Shown in pieces: positions 50,645-58,047 of a stretch of DNA of 64,000 nucleotides. Position 1 is the first letter of the stretch. The number at the start of each line of letters is the position of its first letter. A program made the position numbers and the translations under genes. Source of the stretch: Lysobacterales bacterium 66-474 (lineage in GTDB: Bacteria > Pseudomonadota > Gammaproteobacteria > Xanthomonadales > Rhodanobacteraceae); the NCBI GenBank assembly GCA_001899805.1, contig MKWP01000002.1:62001-126000 (forward strand), read 5' to 3'. The notes beneath the pieces were generated by a model, which did not search any database, was not told where the DNA came from, and saw nothing but the letters and a program-made list of their open reading frames with translations.

Positions 50645-51082
50645 TCAACGGCAGCTCGACGGCAGGTATTTCGCGGCAACGGTCGTGCCGGTTTTGCAGG
50701 CCCAGCCGAAGGTGCCGCCACCGTTGGAGAACGGCGACAGGACCAATACCGACGTCGCAATGGCCTTGTTCGCGTTGGGGCCAAATGCGGCCGTGATCTT
50801 GTTGGCGTTGGTGGCCCAATTCACGCTGGTCACGTACTTGCCGGCGATGGAGGCGGCAGCCGCGATGCCCGCCGATTGGTTGCTGCCCGGCCAGTAGCCT
50901 TTGTTGGCGTAGAACTCGGTACCGGCAATCTTGGCACCGTCCATCAGGGTCATGCCTTCGGTGACCTGCGAGCGGATCAGGTAATCCTGGTAGGCCGGGA
51001 TGGCGATGGCCGCCAAGATCGCGATGATCGCGACCACGATCATCAATTCGATCAGGGTGAAACCTTTCTGCATCGATTTCAT
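50645..51082 (-). CDS. pilA: Type IV major pilin, first copy
   Basis: This 145-residue prepilin has a short type IVa leader MKSMQKG, cleaved by PilD before [20 protein letters not shown], with the conserved Glu5. The body is typical of ~15 kDa pilins ([20 protein letters not shown]). The C-terminal disulfide loop is formed by Cys in FGWACKTG and the last Cys in [15 protein letters not shown] precedes the ATG and a sigma-54-like promoter lies at 51200-51215. It forms the pilus fibre for twitching, adhesion and DNA uptake, with or instead of the paralogue. Confidence 0.95.
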   Translation of the reverse strand: MKSMQKGFTLIELMIVVAIIAILAAIAIPAYQDYLIRSQVTEGMTLMDGAKIAGTEFYANKGYWPGSNQSAGIAAAASIAGKYVTSVNWATNANKITAAFGPNANKAIATSVLVLSPFSNGGGTFGWACKTGTTVAAKYLPSSCR

Positions 51083-51591
51083 GGTTGGTGTTCCTCTTTG
51101 CTGGTGACTGGTCAACTGGTTGGGAATGCTCAAAGTGCAAGCCCCTGATGCGAACCCCCTGGCCAGCGGGCCAGTGAGCCAGAAGCTCGGGTGGAACTGT
51201 GCAGCTTTCGTGCCAAACCCCATTGCTGCATGCCCCGGTGCCAAGCATGCCTGTTCGGGAATTCGGTGCTTGGGACACCGGTCACGGTTTGTGACACTTG
51301 TGAAATCCTTGTTGCAGACACAACGCGGCAAGGTGACGCGTTTGGTCACTCGCGCCGCATCACGCATCTGCATGCTGCAGCAGCGGCCCGGTGCTCGGCA
51401 TCAGCGGTTGTTGTTGGTCACGGCGCGGCATCAATGCGCATGCCGGTTTCGATGGTCGCAGAAGCTGGCTGGATCAAGCCGCCCCTGGCGGCGACGATAT
51501 CGCTTTGTTGCCGCAAACATGAAGCGGCTGCGGTGATTCGCTGCGGCTTACCGCGGTGGGAAGCATCCACGAAGAGACGCGATCCCGGACG
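51083..51591. other. Intergenic region between the two pilin genes
   Basis: This 509-nt stretch has no supported gene. It contains the sigma-54-like promoter of the first pilin (51200-51215) and a ~100-nt leader. I see no terminator with a T-run after the second pilin gene, so some read-through into the first pilin is possible. The part 51300-51560 shows nothing I recognise. Confidence 0.55.
51200..51215 (-). promoter_or_regulatory. Sigma-54-type promoter of the first pilin gene
   Basis: On the minus strand TGGCACGAAAGCTGCA matches the -24/-12 consensus (TGGCAC-N5-TTGCA) with GG and GC exactly 10 nt apart. It lies 118 nt upstream of the pilin ATG. Pilin genes in Pseudomonas and Xanthomonas use RpoN promoters activated by PilR (established for those species). 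Confidence 0.8.
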
Positions 51592-52026
51592 TCAGTTGCG
51601 GCAGGAAGACGGCAGGTACTTTGGGCTGACCGTGCTGGGCGTACAGGTCCACAGGATGCTGCCGCTGTTGGTCCACGGCGACAGCACCAAGGTGTCGCCG
51701 CCGATGGCCGTGTTGGCGCTGTTGCCGAAGGTGGCCGTGATCTTGCCGCCCGTCACGTCGACTTTCGCTACATAGCTCCCGGCGATCGACGTGGCCTGCG
51801 CCAGGCCGGCTGACTGATTGTTGGGCGGGAACCGGCCGGTATTGGAAACGAAGTCCCACACTGCGGCCTTGGCGCCTTCGCCGAGGGTCATGCCTTCGGT
51901 CACCTGCGTGCGGATCAGGTAGTCCTGATACGCCGGAATCGCGATGGCGGCCAGGATCGCGATGATCGCGACCACGATCATCAGTTCGATCAGCGTGAAA
52001 CCGCGTTGTTTGGATTGGGTGTGCAT
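51592..52026 (-). CDS. pilA: Type IV major pilin, second copy
   Basis: This 144-residue prepilin has the leader MHTQSKQRG and the same N-terminal helix [20 protein letters not shown] as its neighbour, then diverges after residue ~60 ([20 protein letters not shown]). It ends KYLPSSCRN with a short disulfide loop from Cys in ILWTCTPST. The pair look like a tandem duplication with diverged surface regions. A sigma-54-like promoter lies at 52072-52087, 46 nt upstream of the ATG. Confidence 0.95.
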   Translation of the reverse strand: MHTQSKQRGFTLIELMIVVAIIAILAAIAIPAYQDYLIRTQVTEGMTLGEGAKAAVWDFVSNTGRFPPNNQSAGLAQATSIAGSYVAKVDVTGGKITATFGNSANTAIGGDTLVLSPWTNSGSILWTCTPSTVSPKYLPSSCRN

Positions 52027-52071
52027 GTGAGTGGAACCCCTGTTCCCGAGATGCATGTCACGAAATGTCAC

Positions 52072-52087
52072 AGCACGATGCGTGCCA
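52072..52087 (-). promoter_or_regulatory. Sigma-54-type promoter of the second pilin gene
   Basis: TGGCACGCATCGTGCT on the minus strand has GG-N10-GC spacing and a consensus -24 box; the -12 box (GTGCT) deviates from TTGCA in two positions. It precedes the pilin ATG by 46 nt. The identical 16-mer recurs at 52264-52279. Confidence 0.75.
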
Positions 52088-52180
52088 GTCGTCGTGCAAG
52101 TGCGAGGGACTTCACATTTTTCGATTGGTCGCAGTGGCGTTGCGCCGGGTGGGCATGGTGCGCGGCGCCAGCGATGCCCG

Positions 52181-52216
52181 TGAAAGACAAACGGCCGCGC
52201 CTTGCGACGCGACCGT
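52181..52216 (-). terminator. Rho-independent terminator with no gene in front of it
   Basis: On the minus strand ACGGTCGCG ... CGCGGCCGT forms a 9-bp stem with one G-U pair, followed by TTTGTCTTT. It lies ~50 nt downstream of the extra sigma-54-like promoter at 52264 and ~95 nt upstream of the second pilin promoter. There is no coding frame between the promoter and this stem. Confidence 0.75.
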
Positions 52217-52263
52217 CTGGGAGCCCCTGTTCCTGACCAGATAGATGCTCCGGGATTACCTGC

Positions 52264-52279
52264 AGCACGATGCGTGCCA
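52264..52279 (-). promoter_or_regulatory. Extra sigma-54-type promoter copy followed by a duplicated pilin leader
   Basis: This 16-mer is identical to the promoter of the second pilin, 192 nt away. The following ~45 nt (including the CCCCTGTTCC block at 52224) resemble the second pilin's leader, which has the same block at 52037. The arrangement promoter-leader-terminator without a gene is what remains if a third pilin gene was removed, or is a small sigma-54-dependent RNA of about 70 nt. Confidence 0.65.
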
Positions 52280-52352
52280 AGCGAATGATGGCGGGTGTTT
52301 CGCTTGGGCGCCCTGATAAAATGCCCGACTTTGGCGGCTTGTCGAGGCAGGG

Positions 52353-53408
52353 ATGGCGACACTACTGGTCACCGGCGGTGCCGGGTTCATCGGCGGCAAC
52401 TTCGTGCTGCAGGCGGTGGCCGACGGCCTGACCATGGTCAACCTGGACAAGCTGACCTACGCCGGCAACCTCGACACGCTGAAGCCGCTCGACGGCCATC
52501 CACGCCACGTGTTCGTGCGGGGCGACATCGGCGATCGTGCGCTGGTCGCGAAATTGCTGGCGGAACACAAGCCCGACGCGGTGGTGAACTTCGCCGCCGA
52601 GTCGCACGTCGATCGTTCCATCGACGGCCCCGCCGCGTTCATCGAAACCAACGTGGTCGGCACGCTGGCGTTGCTGGAATGCGCGCGCGACTACTGGAAG
52701 GCGATGGACGGCGCCGCGCGGGACGCGTTCCGTTTCCTGCATGTGTCGACCGACGAGGTCTACGGCTCGCTGGGTGCGACCGGCAAGTTCACCGAAGACA
52801 CGCCGTACGCGCCGAACTCGCCGTATTCGGCGTCCAAGGCTTCAAGCGACCATCTGGTGCGCGCGTTCCACCACACGTATGGGTTGCCGGTGCTGACGAC
52901 GAATTGTTCGAACAACTACGGGCCGTACCAGTTTCCGGAAAAGTTGATCCCGCTGGTCATCGCCCGCGCGCTGAAAGGCGAGAAGCTGCCGGTGTACGGC
53001 GACGGCAGGAACATCCGCGACTGGCTGTTCGTGCTGGACCACTGCAGCGCGATCCGCCGTGTGCTGGAGTCGGGCAGGGTGGGCGAAACCTACAACGTGG
53101 GCGGCGATTCCGAGCGCGAGAACCTCCATGTCGTGAAAACCATCTGCGCGCTGCTGGACGCGAAACGTCCGTTGGACGACGGCCGCAAACGTGAATCGCT
53201 GATCGAGTTCGTGAAGGATCGGCCGGGGCATGATCGTCGCTACGCGATCGATTCGTCGAAGTTGCAACGCGAATTGGGCTGGAGACCTTCGGTCGATTTC
53301 GAAACCGGCATCGCCCGCACCGTGGACTGGTACCTCGACAACCAGCCGTGGGTACAACGCGTGCTGGATGGCAGTTACCGGATGGAGCGATTGGGGCAGG
53401 GATCTTGA
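52353..53408 (+). CDS. rfbB: dTDP-glucose 4,6-dehydratase
   Basis: RfbB forms dTDP-4-keto-6-deoxyglucose, the second step to dTDP-L-rhamnose. The 351-residue SDR protein has [40 protein letters not shown], the Thr in [12 protein letters not shown] and [16 protein letters not shown] with the catalytic Tyr and Lys, then [15 protein letters not shown] and [20 protein letters not shown]. It is the first gene of the rhamnose set. Its promoter must lie between 52280 and 52352. Confidence 0.95.
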   Translation: MATLLVTGGAGFIGGNFVLQAVADGLTMVNLDKLTYAGNLDTLKPLDGHPRHVFVRGDIGDRALVAKLLAEHKPDAVVNFAAESHVDRSIDGPAAFIETNVVGTLALLECARDYWKAMDGAARDAFRFLHVSTDEVYGSLGATGKFTEDTPYAPNSPYSASKASSDHLVRAFHHTYGLPVLTTNCSNNYGPYQFPEKLIPLVIARALKGEKLPVYGDGRNIRDWLFVLDHCSAIRRVLESGRVGETYNVGGDSERENLHVVKTICALLDAKRPLDDGRKRESLIEFVKDRPGHDRRYAIDSSKLQRELGWRPSVDFETGIARTVDWYLDNQPWVQRVLDGSYRMERLGQGS

Positions 53409-53442
53409 ATTCGTGTCTCGTACGGAGAGAAGTTCAACTCTG

Positions 53443-53493
53443 CTCCTTCTCCCTTCGGGAGAAGGTGGCGCGCAGCGCCGGATGAGGGTTCGG
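53443..53493. repeat. Left family A repeat flanking the DUF559 gene
   Basis: CCTTCTCCCTTCGGGAGAAG ... CGCCGGATGAGGGTTCGG is a family A copy. It is the inverted counterpart of the copy at 53849-53896; together they bracket the DUF559 gene. Confidence 0.8.
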
Positions 53494-53498
53494 CAGCA

Positions 53499-53924
53499 TT
53501 GAGGCGCATCAATCCACCACTACCTACTCGAACGCAATGCGCCGCGAAAATATTGCGCCGAAAGATGACTGATGCGGAACAGAAGTTGTGGTACCGATTG
53601 CGCAACGGTCGTCTTGATGGGTTGAAGTTTCGGCGACAGCACCCCGTCCCGCCGTACATCGTCGATTTTTATTGCATGGAAGCAAAATTGGTCGTCGAGC
53701 TGGATGGGTCACAACATGGGCCTGAAGCTGATGCATCGCGCAGCCAGGGCCTTGAACGACAGGGCCTACGGGTGCTGCGCTTCTGGGACAATCAGGTTCT
53801 GAAGGACATCAATGCGGTGTTGGGCGAGATTCTGTTGGCTGTGCGAGACCGAACCCTCACCCGGCGCTGCGCGCCACCCTCTCCCGGAGGGAGAGGGAAT
53901 CAAATGCAGGAACCCCATACGTGA
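53499..53924 (+). CDS. DUF559 endonuclease-like protein
   Basis: This 141-residue protein belongs to the DUF559 family, which has the very-short-patch-repair (Vsr) nuclease fold: [36 protein letters not shown] and [11 protein letters not shown] with the Asp/Glu-x-Lys-like site, then [20 protein letters not shown]. The last ~25 residues ([20 protein letters not shown]) come from a palindromic repeat. It uses TTG 53499 or ATG 53565. It interrupts the rhamnose operon, and repeats flank it on both sides in inverted orientation. Cellular role unknown. Confidence 0.85.
   Translation: MRRINPPLPTRTQCAAKILRRKMTDAEQKLWYRLRNGRLDGLKFRRQHPVPPYIVDFYCMEAKLVVELDGSQHGPEADASRSQGLERQGLRVLRFWDNQVLKDINAVLGEILLAVRDRTLTRRCAPPSPGGRGNQMQEPHT
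53849..53900. repeat. Right family A repeat overlapping the end of the DUF559 gene
   Basis: CCGAACCCTCACCCGGCGCT ... CTCTCCCGGAGGGAGAGG. It encodes the C-terminal residues of the DUF559 protein and is the inverted match of 53443-53493 over ~48 bp with few differences. Confidence 0.82.
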
Positions 53925-54796
53925 CGACAACAAAAGGCATCATCCTCGCCGGCGGTTCCGGCACGCGGCTGTACCCGGTGACGCAGGCCATCAGCAAGCA
54001 ATTGCTGCCGGTGTACGACAAGCCGATGATCTACTACCCGCTGTCGGTGCTGATGCTTGCCGGCATCCGCGAGGTGCTGGTGATCAACACGCCGCACGAG
54101 CAGGCGCTGTTCCGGAACCTGCTGGGCGACGGTTCGCAGTGGGGCATACATATTGAGTATGCGGTGCAGCCGTCACCGGACGGTTTGGCGCAGGCGTTCC
54201 TGATCGGCCGCGAGTTCGTCGCAGGCGATCCGTGCGCGCTGGTGCTGGGCGACAACATTTTCTTCGGCCACGGATTCACGGAATTGCTGAAACGCGCCGC
54301 GGCGCGCGAGCACGGCGCGACGGTGTTCGGCTACCTGGTGCGCGACCCGGAACGCTACGGTGTCGCGGAATTCGATGAGACCGGCCGCGTGGTGGGTCTG
54401 GAAGAAAAGCCCGCCAGGCCGAAATCCAATTACGCGGTGACCGGCCTGTATTTCTACGACGGCCGCGTGTGCGATTACGCGGCGCGACTGAAGCCGTCGG
54501 CGCGCGGCGAACTGGAAATCACCGACTTGAACCGCTGCTATCTCGACGATGGTTCGCTGATGCTGGAACAGTTGGGCCGCGGCTATGCATGGCTCGACAC
54601 CGGTACCCACGAATCGATGATGGACGCGGGCAACTACATCGCCACCGTCGAAAACCGGCAAGGCCTGAAAGTCTGCTGCCCCGAGGAAATTGCCTACCAG
54701 CACGGCTGGATCGACGCGGCGCGCGTGCGCGAGCTGGCCACGCCGCTGGCGAAGACGGGATACGGGCAGTACCTGTTGAGGTTGGTGGGCGGATGA
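53921..54796 (+). CDS. rfbA: Glucose-1-phosphate thymidylyltransferase
   Basis: RfbA makes dTDP-glucose from dTTP and glucose-1-phosphate, the first step to dTDP-L-rhamnose. The 291-residue protein carries the nucleotidyltransferase motif [66 protein letters not shown] and the feedback-site region [20 protein letters not shown] 53921 overlaps the stop of the DUF559 gene by 4 nt and gives a normal N-terminus. Confidence 0.95.
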   Translation: MTTTKGIILAGGSGTRLYPVTQAISKQLLPVYDKPMIYYPLSVLMLAGIREVLVINTPHEQALFRNLLGDGSQWGIHIEYAVQPSPDGLAQAFLIGREFVAGDPCALVLGDNIFFGHGFTELLKRAAAREHGATVFGYLVRDPERYGVAEFDETGRVVGLEEKPARPKSNYAVTGLYFYDGRVCDYAARLKPSARGELEITDLNRCYLDDGSLMLEQLGRGYAWLDTGTHESMMDAGNYIATVENRQGLKVCCPEEIAYQHGWIDAARVRELATPLAKTGYGQYLLRLVGG

Positions 54797-54806
54797 TGTT
54801 TTGTTT

Positions 54807-55033
54807 TGAACCCCTCTCCCTCCGGGAGTACGGCATCACTCCCCTTTCCTTGCCGCTGAGGGGTTCGGCAAGGCGCGCATTTTGCTCCCCTCTCCCTCCG
54901 GGAGAGGCGCGCTTCGCGCGAGCGCGTAGCGCTGGGGTGAGGGTACGGGTCTTGCGTTGCCGCTGAACGCCGCGCGAGTCCGAACCCTCACCCGCCCCTT
55001 CGGGGCACCCTCTCCCGGAGGGAGAGGGGAAAA
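54807..55033. repeat. Family A repeat cluster between rfbA and rfbC
   Basis: At least three copies lie here: a half-copy CCCCTCTCCCTCCGGGAG at 54811, and an inverted pair CCCCTCTCCCTCCGGGAGAGG (54886 on) with ACCCTCACCC...CTCTCCCGGAGGGAGAGG (54984-55030). The stretch also has GCGCTTCGCGCGAGCGCGTA as in the copy at 21443. It fills nearly the whole 261-nt gap 54797-55057. Confidence 0.88.
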
Positions 55034-55057
55034 CAATGTGAGATGAAGGTTTGAAGA

Positions 55058-55633
55058 ATGAACAACGCCCCCCGCCTCAAACGCATCGATACCCGGCTGC
55101 CGGGCGTATGCGTGATCGAACCGGTGGTGCACGGCGACGCACGCGGCTACTTCTTCGAGAGTTTCCACGCGGAGAAGTACAAGGCAATCGGCATCGAGGC
55201 GAACTTCGTGCAATCGAACGTGTCGCGCTCGGCGCAAGGCGTGTTGCGCGGCCTGCATTACCAGTGGCCGAATCCGCAGGGCAAGCTGGTATCGGTGCTG
55301 GAAGGCGAGGTGTACGACGTCGCCGTGGATATCCGGCGCGGTTCGCCCACGTTCGGGCAATGGGAAGCGGCGATGCTGACCGCGGGCAACCATCGCCAGT
55401 TGTGGATCCCCGAAGGGTTCGCGCACGGCTTCTGCGTGGTCAGCGATGCGGCGACCTTCATGTACCAGTGCACCGCGTTGTACGACCCGAAGACCGACTC
55501 CGGCGTGCGCTGGAACGACGCCGCGATCGGCATCGACTGGCCTGTCGCCGAACCATTGCTGTCGGCGAAGGATGAAAAGGCGCCGTTTCTGGCAGATGTG
55601 CCAAAAGACAAGTTGCCGACGTTCGCGGATTAG
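55058..55633 (+). CDS. rfbC: dTDP-4-dehydrorhamnose 3,5-epimerase
   Basis: RfbC epimerises C3 and C5 of dTDP-4-keto-6-deoxyglucose. The 191-residue cupin has the full-length RfbC pattern: DARGYFFESFHAEKY, FVQSNVSRSAQGVLRGLHYQ with the catalytic His, VYDVAVDIRRGSPTFGQWEA, WIPEGFAHGFCVVSDAATFM and IGIDWPV. A strong GAAGG precedes ATG 55058. It is the true RfbC of the window; the relative at 41476 belongs to the CDP-sugar cassette. Confidence 0.95.
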   Translation: MNNAPRLKRIDTRLPGVCVIEPVVHGDARGYFFESFHAEKYKAIGIEANFVQSNVSRSAQGVLRGLHYQWPNPQGKLVSVLEGEVYDVAVDIRRGSPTFGQWEAAMLTAGNHRQLWIPEGFAHGFCVVSDAATFMYQCTALYDPKTDSGVRWNDAAIGIDWPVAEPLLSAKDEKAPFLADVPKDKLPTFAD

Positions 55634-55637
55634 TGCG

Positions 55638-56654
55638 ATGCGGATACTTGTCACAGGTGCGAATGGGCAAGTGGGACATGAGCTGCTGCGGGCACTGGTT
55701 TCGCAAGACGCCTCCACCCCAACCCTCCCCCGCTTGCGGGGGAGGGAGACGAGCGCGCAGCGCGAGTGGGTGGGGGGAATGCGAAGCGATGCGTTGGATG
55801 CAGAGGAAGCTTCAATCGTTCCCACCACCCGCAACGGCATGCTCGATGACGGCTCGCGATGCGAGCGCATCGATCTTGCCGATCTGGAAGGTCTGACCGC
55901 TGCCCTCGACCGCATCGCGCCGCACCTGATCGTCAACGCCGCCGCCTATACCGCGGTCGATCGCGCCGAGGACGAACCCGGACTCGCGCAGCGCATCAAC
56001 GGGGATGCCGTCGGCGTGCTGGGTGCGTGGGCGGAACGGCACCACGCACGCGTGCTGCACTACTCGACCGATTACGTGTTCGACGGCAGCGCGACGCGAC
56101 CCTATCGGGAGGACGCCGCCACGCATCCGCTCGGCGTGTACGGGCGCAGCAAACTCGCGGGCGAAATCGCGTTGCGCGGCAGCGGCGCGCGACACCTGAT
56201 CCTTCGCACGGCGTGGGTGTACGCCGCGCGCGGCAGGAATTTCCTGCTGACCATGCTGCGGCTCGGCGCCGAGCGCGACGAGTTGCGCGTGGTGGACGAC
56301 CAGGTCGGCGCGCCGACGCCCGCGGGCTTGATCGCGGACGCCACCGCACAGGTCATCGCGCAATGGTGCGGCGACGAGACATCAAAATACGACGGCACCT
56401 ACCACCTGGTCGCATCCGGCCACACCAGTTGGTGCGGGTTCGCGCGCGCGATCTTCGAGCGCGCGCAACGCGCGGGCCTGATCGAGCGCGTGCCGCGGGT
56501 GACCGCCATCCGTACCGCCGACTATCCGACCAAAGCTGCGCGCCCGGCTTTTTCAGTACTGGACACCACCAGGTTGCGGGACACGTTTGGCATTGCGTTG
56601 CCCGATTGGCAAGCTGCGCTCGATGAGGCGATCGCGGATTTGGCGGCCAAGTAG
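55638..56654 (+). CDS. rfbD: dTDP-4-dehydrorhamnose reductase with a repeat-encoded insertion
   Basis: RfbD reduces dTDP-4-keto-L-rhamnose to dTDP-L-rhamnose with NADPH. The 338-residue protein has MRILVTGANGQVGHELLRAL, LIVNAAAYTAVDRAEDE, HYSTDYVFDGSATRPYRE, YGRSKLAGE and RTAWVYAARGRNFLLTML. RfbD is usually close to 300 residues. The extra ~38 lie at residues ~24-62 (STPTLPRLRGRETSAQREWV and following), where the strand-2 region normally leads to the DLAD motif. They are encoded by a repeat, 55712-55780. The start at 55638 follows rfbC by 4 nt. Confidence 0.92.
   Translation: MRILVTGANGQVGHELLRALVSQDASTPTLPRLRGRETSAQREWVGGMRSDALDAEEASIVPTTRNGMLDDGSRCERIDLADLEGLTAALDRIAPHLIVNAAAYTAVDRAEDEPGLAQRINGDAVGVLGAWAERHHARVLHYSTDYVFDGSATRPYREDAATHPLGVYGRSKLAGEIALRGSGARHLILRTAWVYAARGRNFLLTMLRLGAERDELRVVDDQVGAPTPAGLIADATAQVIAQWCGDETSKYDGTYHLVASGHTSWCGFARAIFERAQRAGLIERVPRVTAIRTADYPTKAARPAFSVLDTTRLRDTFGIALPDWQAALDEAIADLAAK
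55712..55780. repeat. Fifth repeat family inside rfbD
   Basis: CCCCAACCCTCCCCCGCTTG-CGGGGGAGGG ... GCGCGCAGCGCGAGTGGGTGG forms a strong inverted repeat that is open in the rfbD frame. It is related in layout to family A (stem, then GAGTGGGT) but different in sequence. Confidence 0.78.
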
Positions 56655-56699
56655 TCAGATGCCATCTTCGCTCAATCCGTCACAACCGTAGCCCGGATG

Positions 56700-56775
56700 A
56701 AGCGAAGCGGAATCCGGGGCCCGTCACGAAGACATTCCGGGTTCGACCCTTCGGGTCGCCCAGGAATGACCAGCA
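56700..56775. repeat. Family B REP upstream of fimT
   Basis: ACATTCCGGGTTCGACCCTT-CGGGTCGCCCAGGAATGACC is a full palindromic copy. It lies in the 269-nt gap 56655-56923 before the minor pilin operon; the rest of the gap shows no gene. Confidence 0.75.
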
Positions 56776-56923
56776 ATCGTTCGGGCCCACACCCACCGTT
56801 CATCGGCCCGACCATGCCGCTCGTCGCCGCGCGCTTGGCTCGCGGCGGGACGTGGGTGATGATCCATCCCGCATCGTCGGCTTTCGACAGGGGCAAACCG
56901 TGGTGCCGGGGAACAACCAGACC

Positions 56924-57469
56924 ATGCTTACCGATTTCGTCGCGCGTCAGCGCACATGCGGCCGTGCCCGCGGTTTCACCCTCATCGAGCTGATGATCAC
57001 GCTCGCGGTGGCGGCGATCCTGGCCATGATCGCGGTGCCGAGTTTCAAGCGCGTGCTGGTTTCCACCAACCTTGCCGACGTCAACAACTCGCTGGTCCAT
57101 GACCTTCAATACGCCCGCACCGAAGCGGTGTCGCGGCAGACCAGCGTCGCGGTCTCGGCCTCGGCCGGCAACTGGCAGAACGGCTGGACGGTCAACATTC
57201 CGCCCGCCGGCACCGCCGCCAGCGCCACGGCCACGGTGCTACGCAACCACCCGGCGATTGCCGCGCAATACGTGGTGAGCGGCGCGAGCACCGGCGTGAC
57301 ATACAGCGCGCAAGGCTCGCCCGGCTCGGCCACCTGTTTCACGATTTCACCCACGCCAGCCGCGAACGGCCAGCCGCGCTACCTGCAGGTGATGCCCGCC
57401 GGCATGTTGCAGCAGACCACCGGCGGCACGGCGCCCACCACCCCGAACTGCCCGGCCCCTTCGACATGA
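56924..57469 (+). CDS. fimT: Minor pilin FimT/GspH-type
   Basis: This 181-residue pseudopilin has a 17-residue leader ending RARG, then [20 protein letters not shown] with Glu5, followed by VPSFKRVLVSTNLADVNNSL and VHDLQYARTEAVSRQ, typical of GspH/FimT. It primes pilus assembly or binds DNA, as shown for FimT in other species. ATG 56924 was chosen because it gives a normal leader; an upstream in-frame GTG would add 24 residues. Its stop overlaps pilV by 4 nt. Confidence 0.9.
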   Translation: MLTDFVARQRTCGRARGFTLIELMITLAVAAILAMIAVPSFKRVLVSTNLADVNNSLVHDLQYARTEAVSRQTSVAVSASAGNWQNGWTVNIPPAGTAASATATVLRNHPAIAAQYVVSGASTGVTYSAQGSPGSATCFTISPTPAANGQPRYLQVMPAGMLQQTTGGTAPTTPNCPAPST

Positions 57470-58047
57470 CCCTCCATCGCGCCCATCCACGCCGGCAAGA
57501 CTTCCCGATGCGGGGCTTCTCGATGCTGGAAGTGCTGATCGCCATCCTGGTGTTCAGCCTTGGCGTCCTCGGCCTTGCCGGCCTGCTGATCTTCGCCATC
57601 TCGTCCAACCACGTGGCCTACCTGCGCACCCAGGCGACCTTCCTTGCGCACAACATGGCCAACCGCATGGGCGCCAATCCGGCGGGGCTGTGGGGTACGG
57701 GTGGCACCAGTTTCTACAACGGCAACTATCCGGTCAGCGCCAGCACCGCCAGTTGCGCCGCGGGCTGCAATCCCCAGCAGCTCGCCGCTTACGACATGGC
57801 GCAGTGGAGCACCCAGCTCACCACCTTCCTGCCGAATGCCAAGGGCAACATCGACTGCACGACCACCGGCATCAGCTACACGCCGAACAGCGCCCAGGTC
57901 GACATGCGCCCGCCGTACGGCGGCACCTGCACCATGACCCTGAGCTGGAACGAATCCGGCGGTGCCGGCGGCGCGCAACTGGCGTCCATCGACACCAGCA
58001 AGCAGGGCCAGAAACTGCATACCTTCGAATGGGTGTTCCAGCCATGA
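57466..58047 (+). CDS. pilV: Minor pilin PilV
   Basis: This 193-residue pseudopilin has a leader ending FPMRG followed by FSMLEVLIAILVFSLGVLGL, with Glu5, then AGLLIFAISSNHVAYLRTQA, the PilV pattern. The body has several cysteines (ASCAAGCNPQ, IDCTT, GGTCTMTLSW) that probably form disulfides. It works with PilW, PilX and PilY1 in the pilus tip complex that initiates assembly. Overlaps on both sides (ATGA) couple it to fimT and pilW. Confidence 0.92.
   Translation: MTLHRAHPRRQDFPMRGFSMLEVLIAILVFSLGVLGLAGLLIFAISSNHVAYLRTQATFLAHNMANRMGANPAGLWGTGGTSFYNGNYPVSASTASCAAGCNPQQLAAYDMAQWSTQLTTFLPNAKGNIDCTTTGISYTPNSAQVDMRPPYGGTCTMTLSWNESGGAGGAQLASIDTSKQGQKLHTFEWVFQP

Noticed and set aside
52068..52280. 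A 70-codon minus-strand frame between two copies of the sigma-54-like site
   Set aside because: Its ends lie within the two promoter copies and it runs through a terminator, so its apparent sequence symmetry comes from the duplicated promoter. No ribosome binding site is visible.
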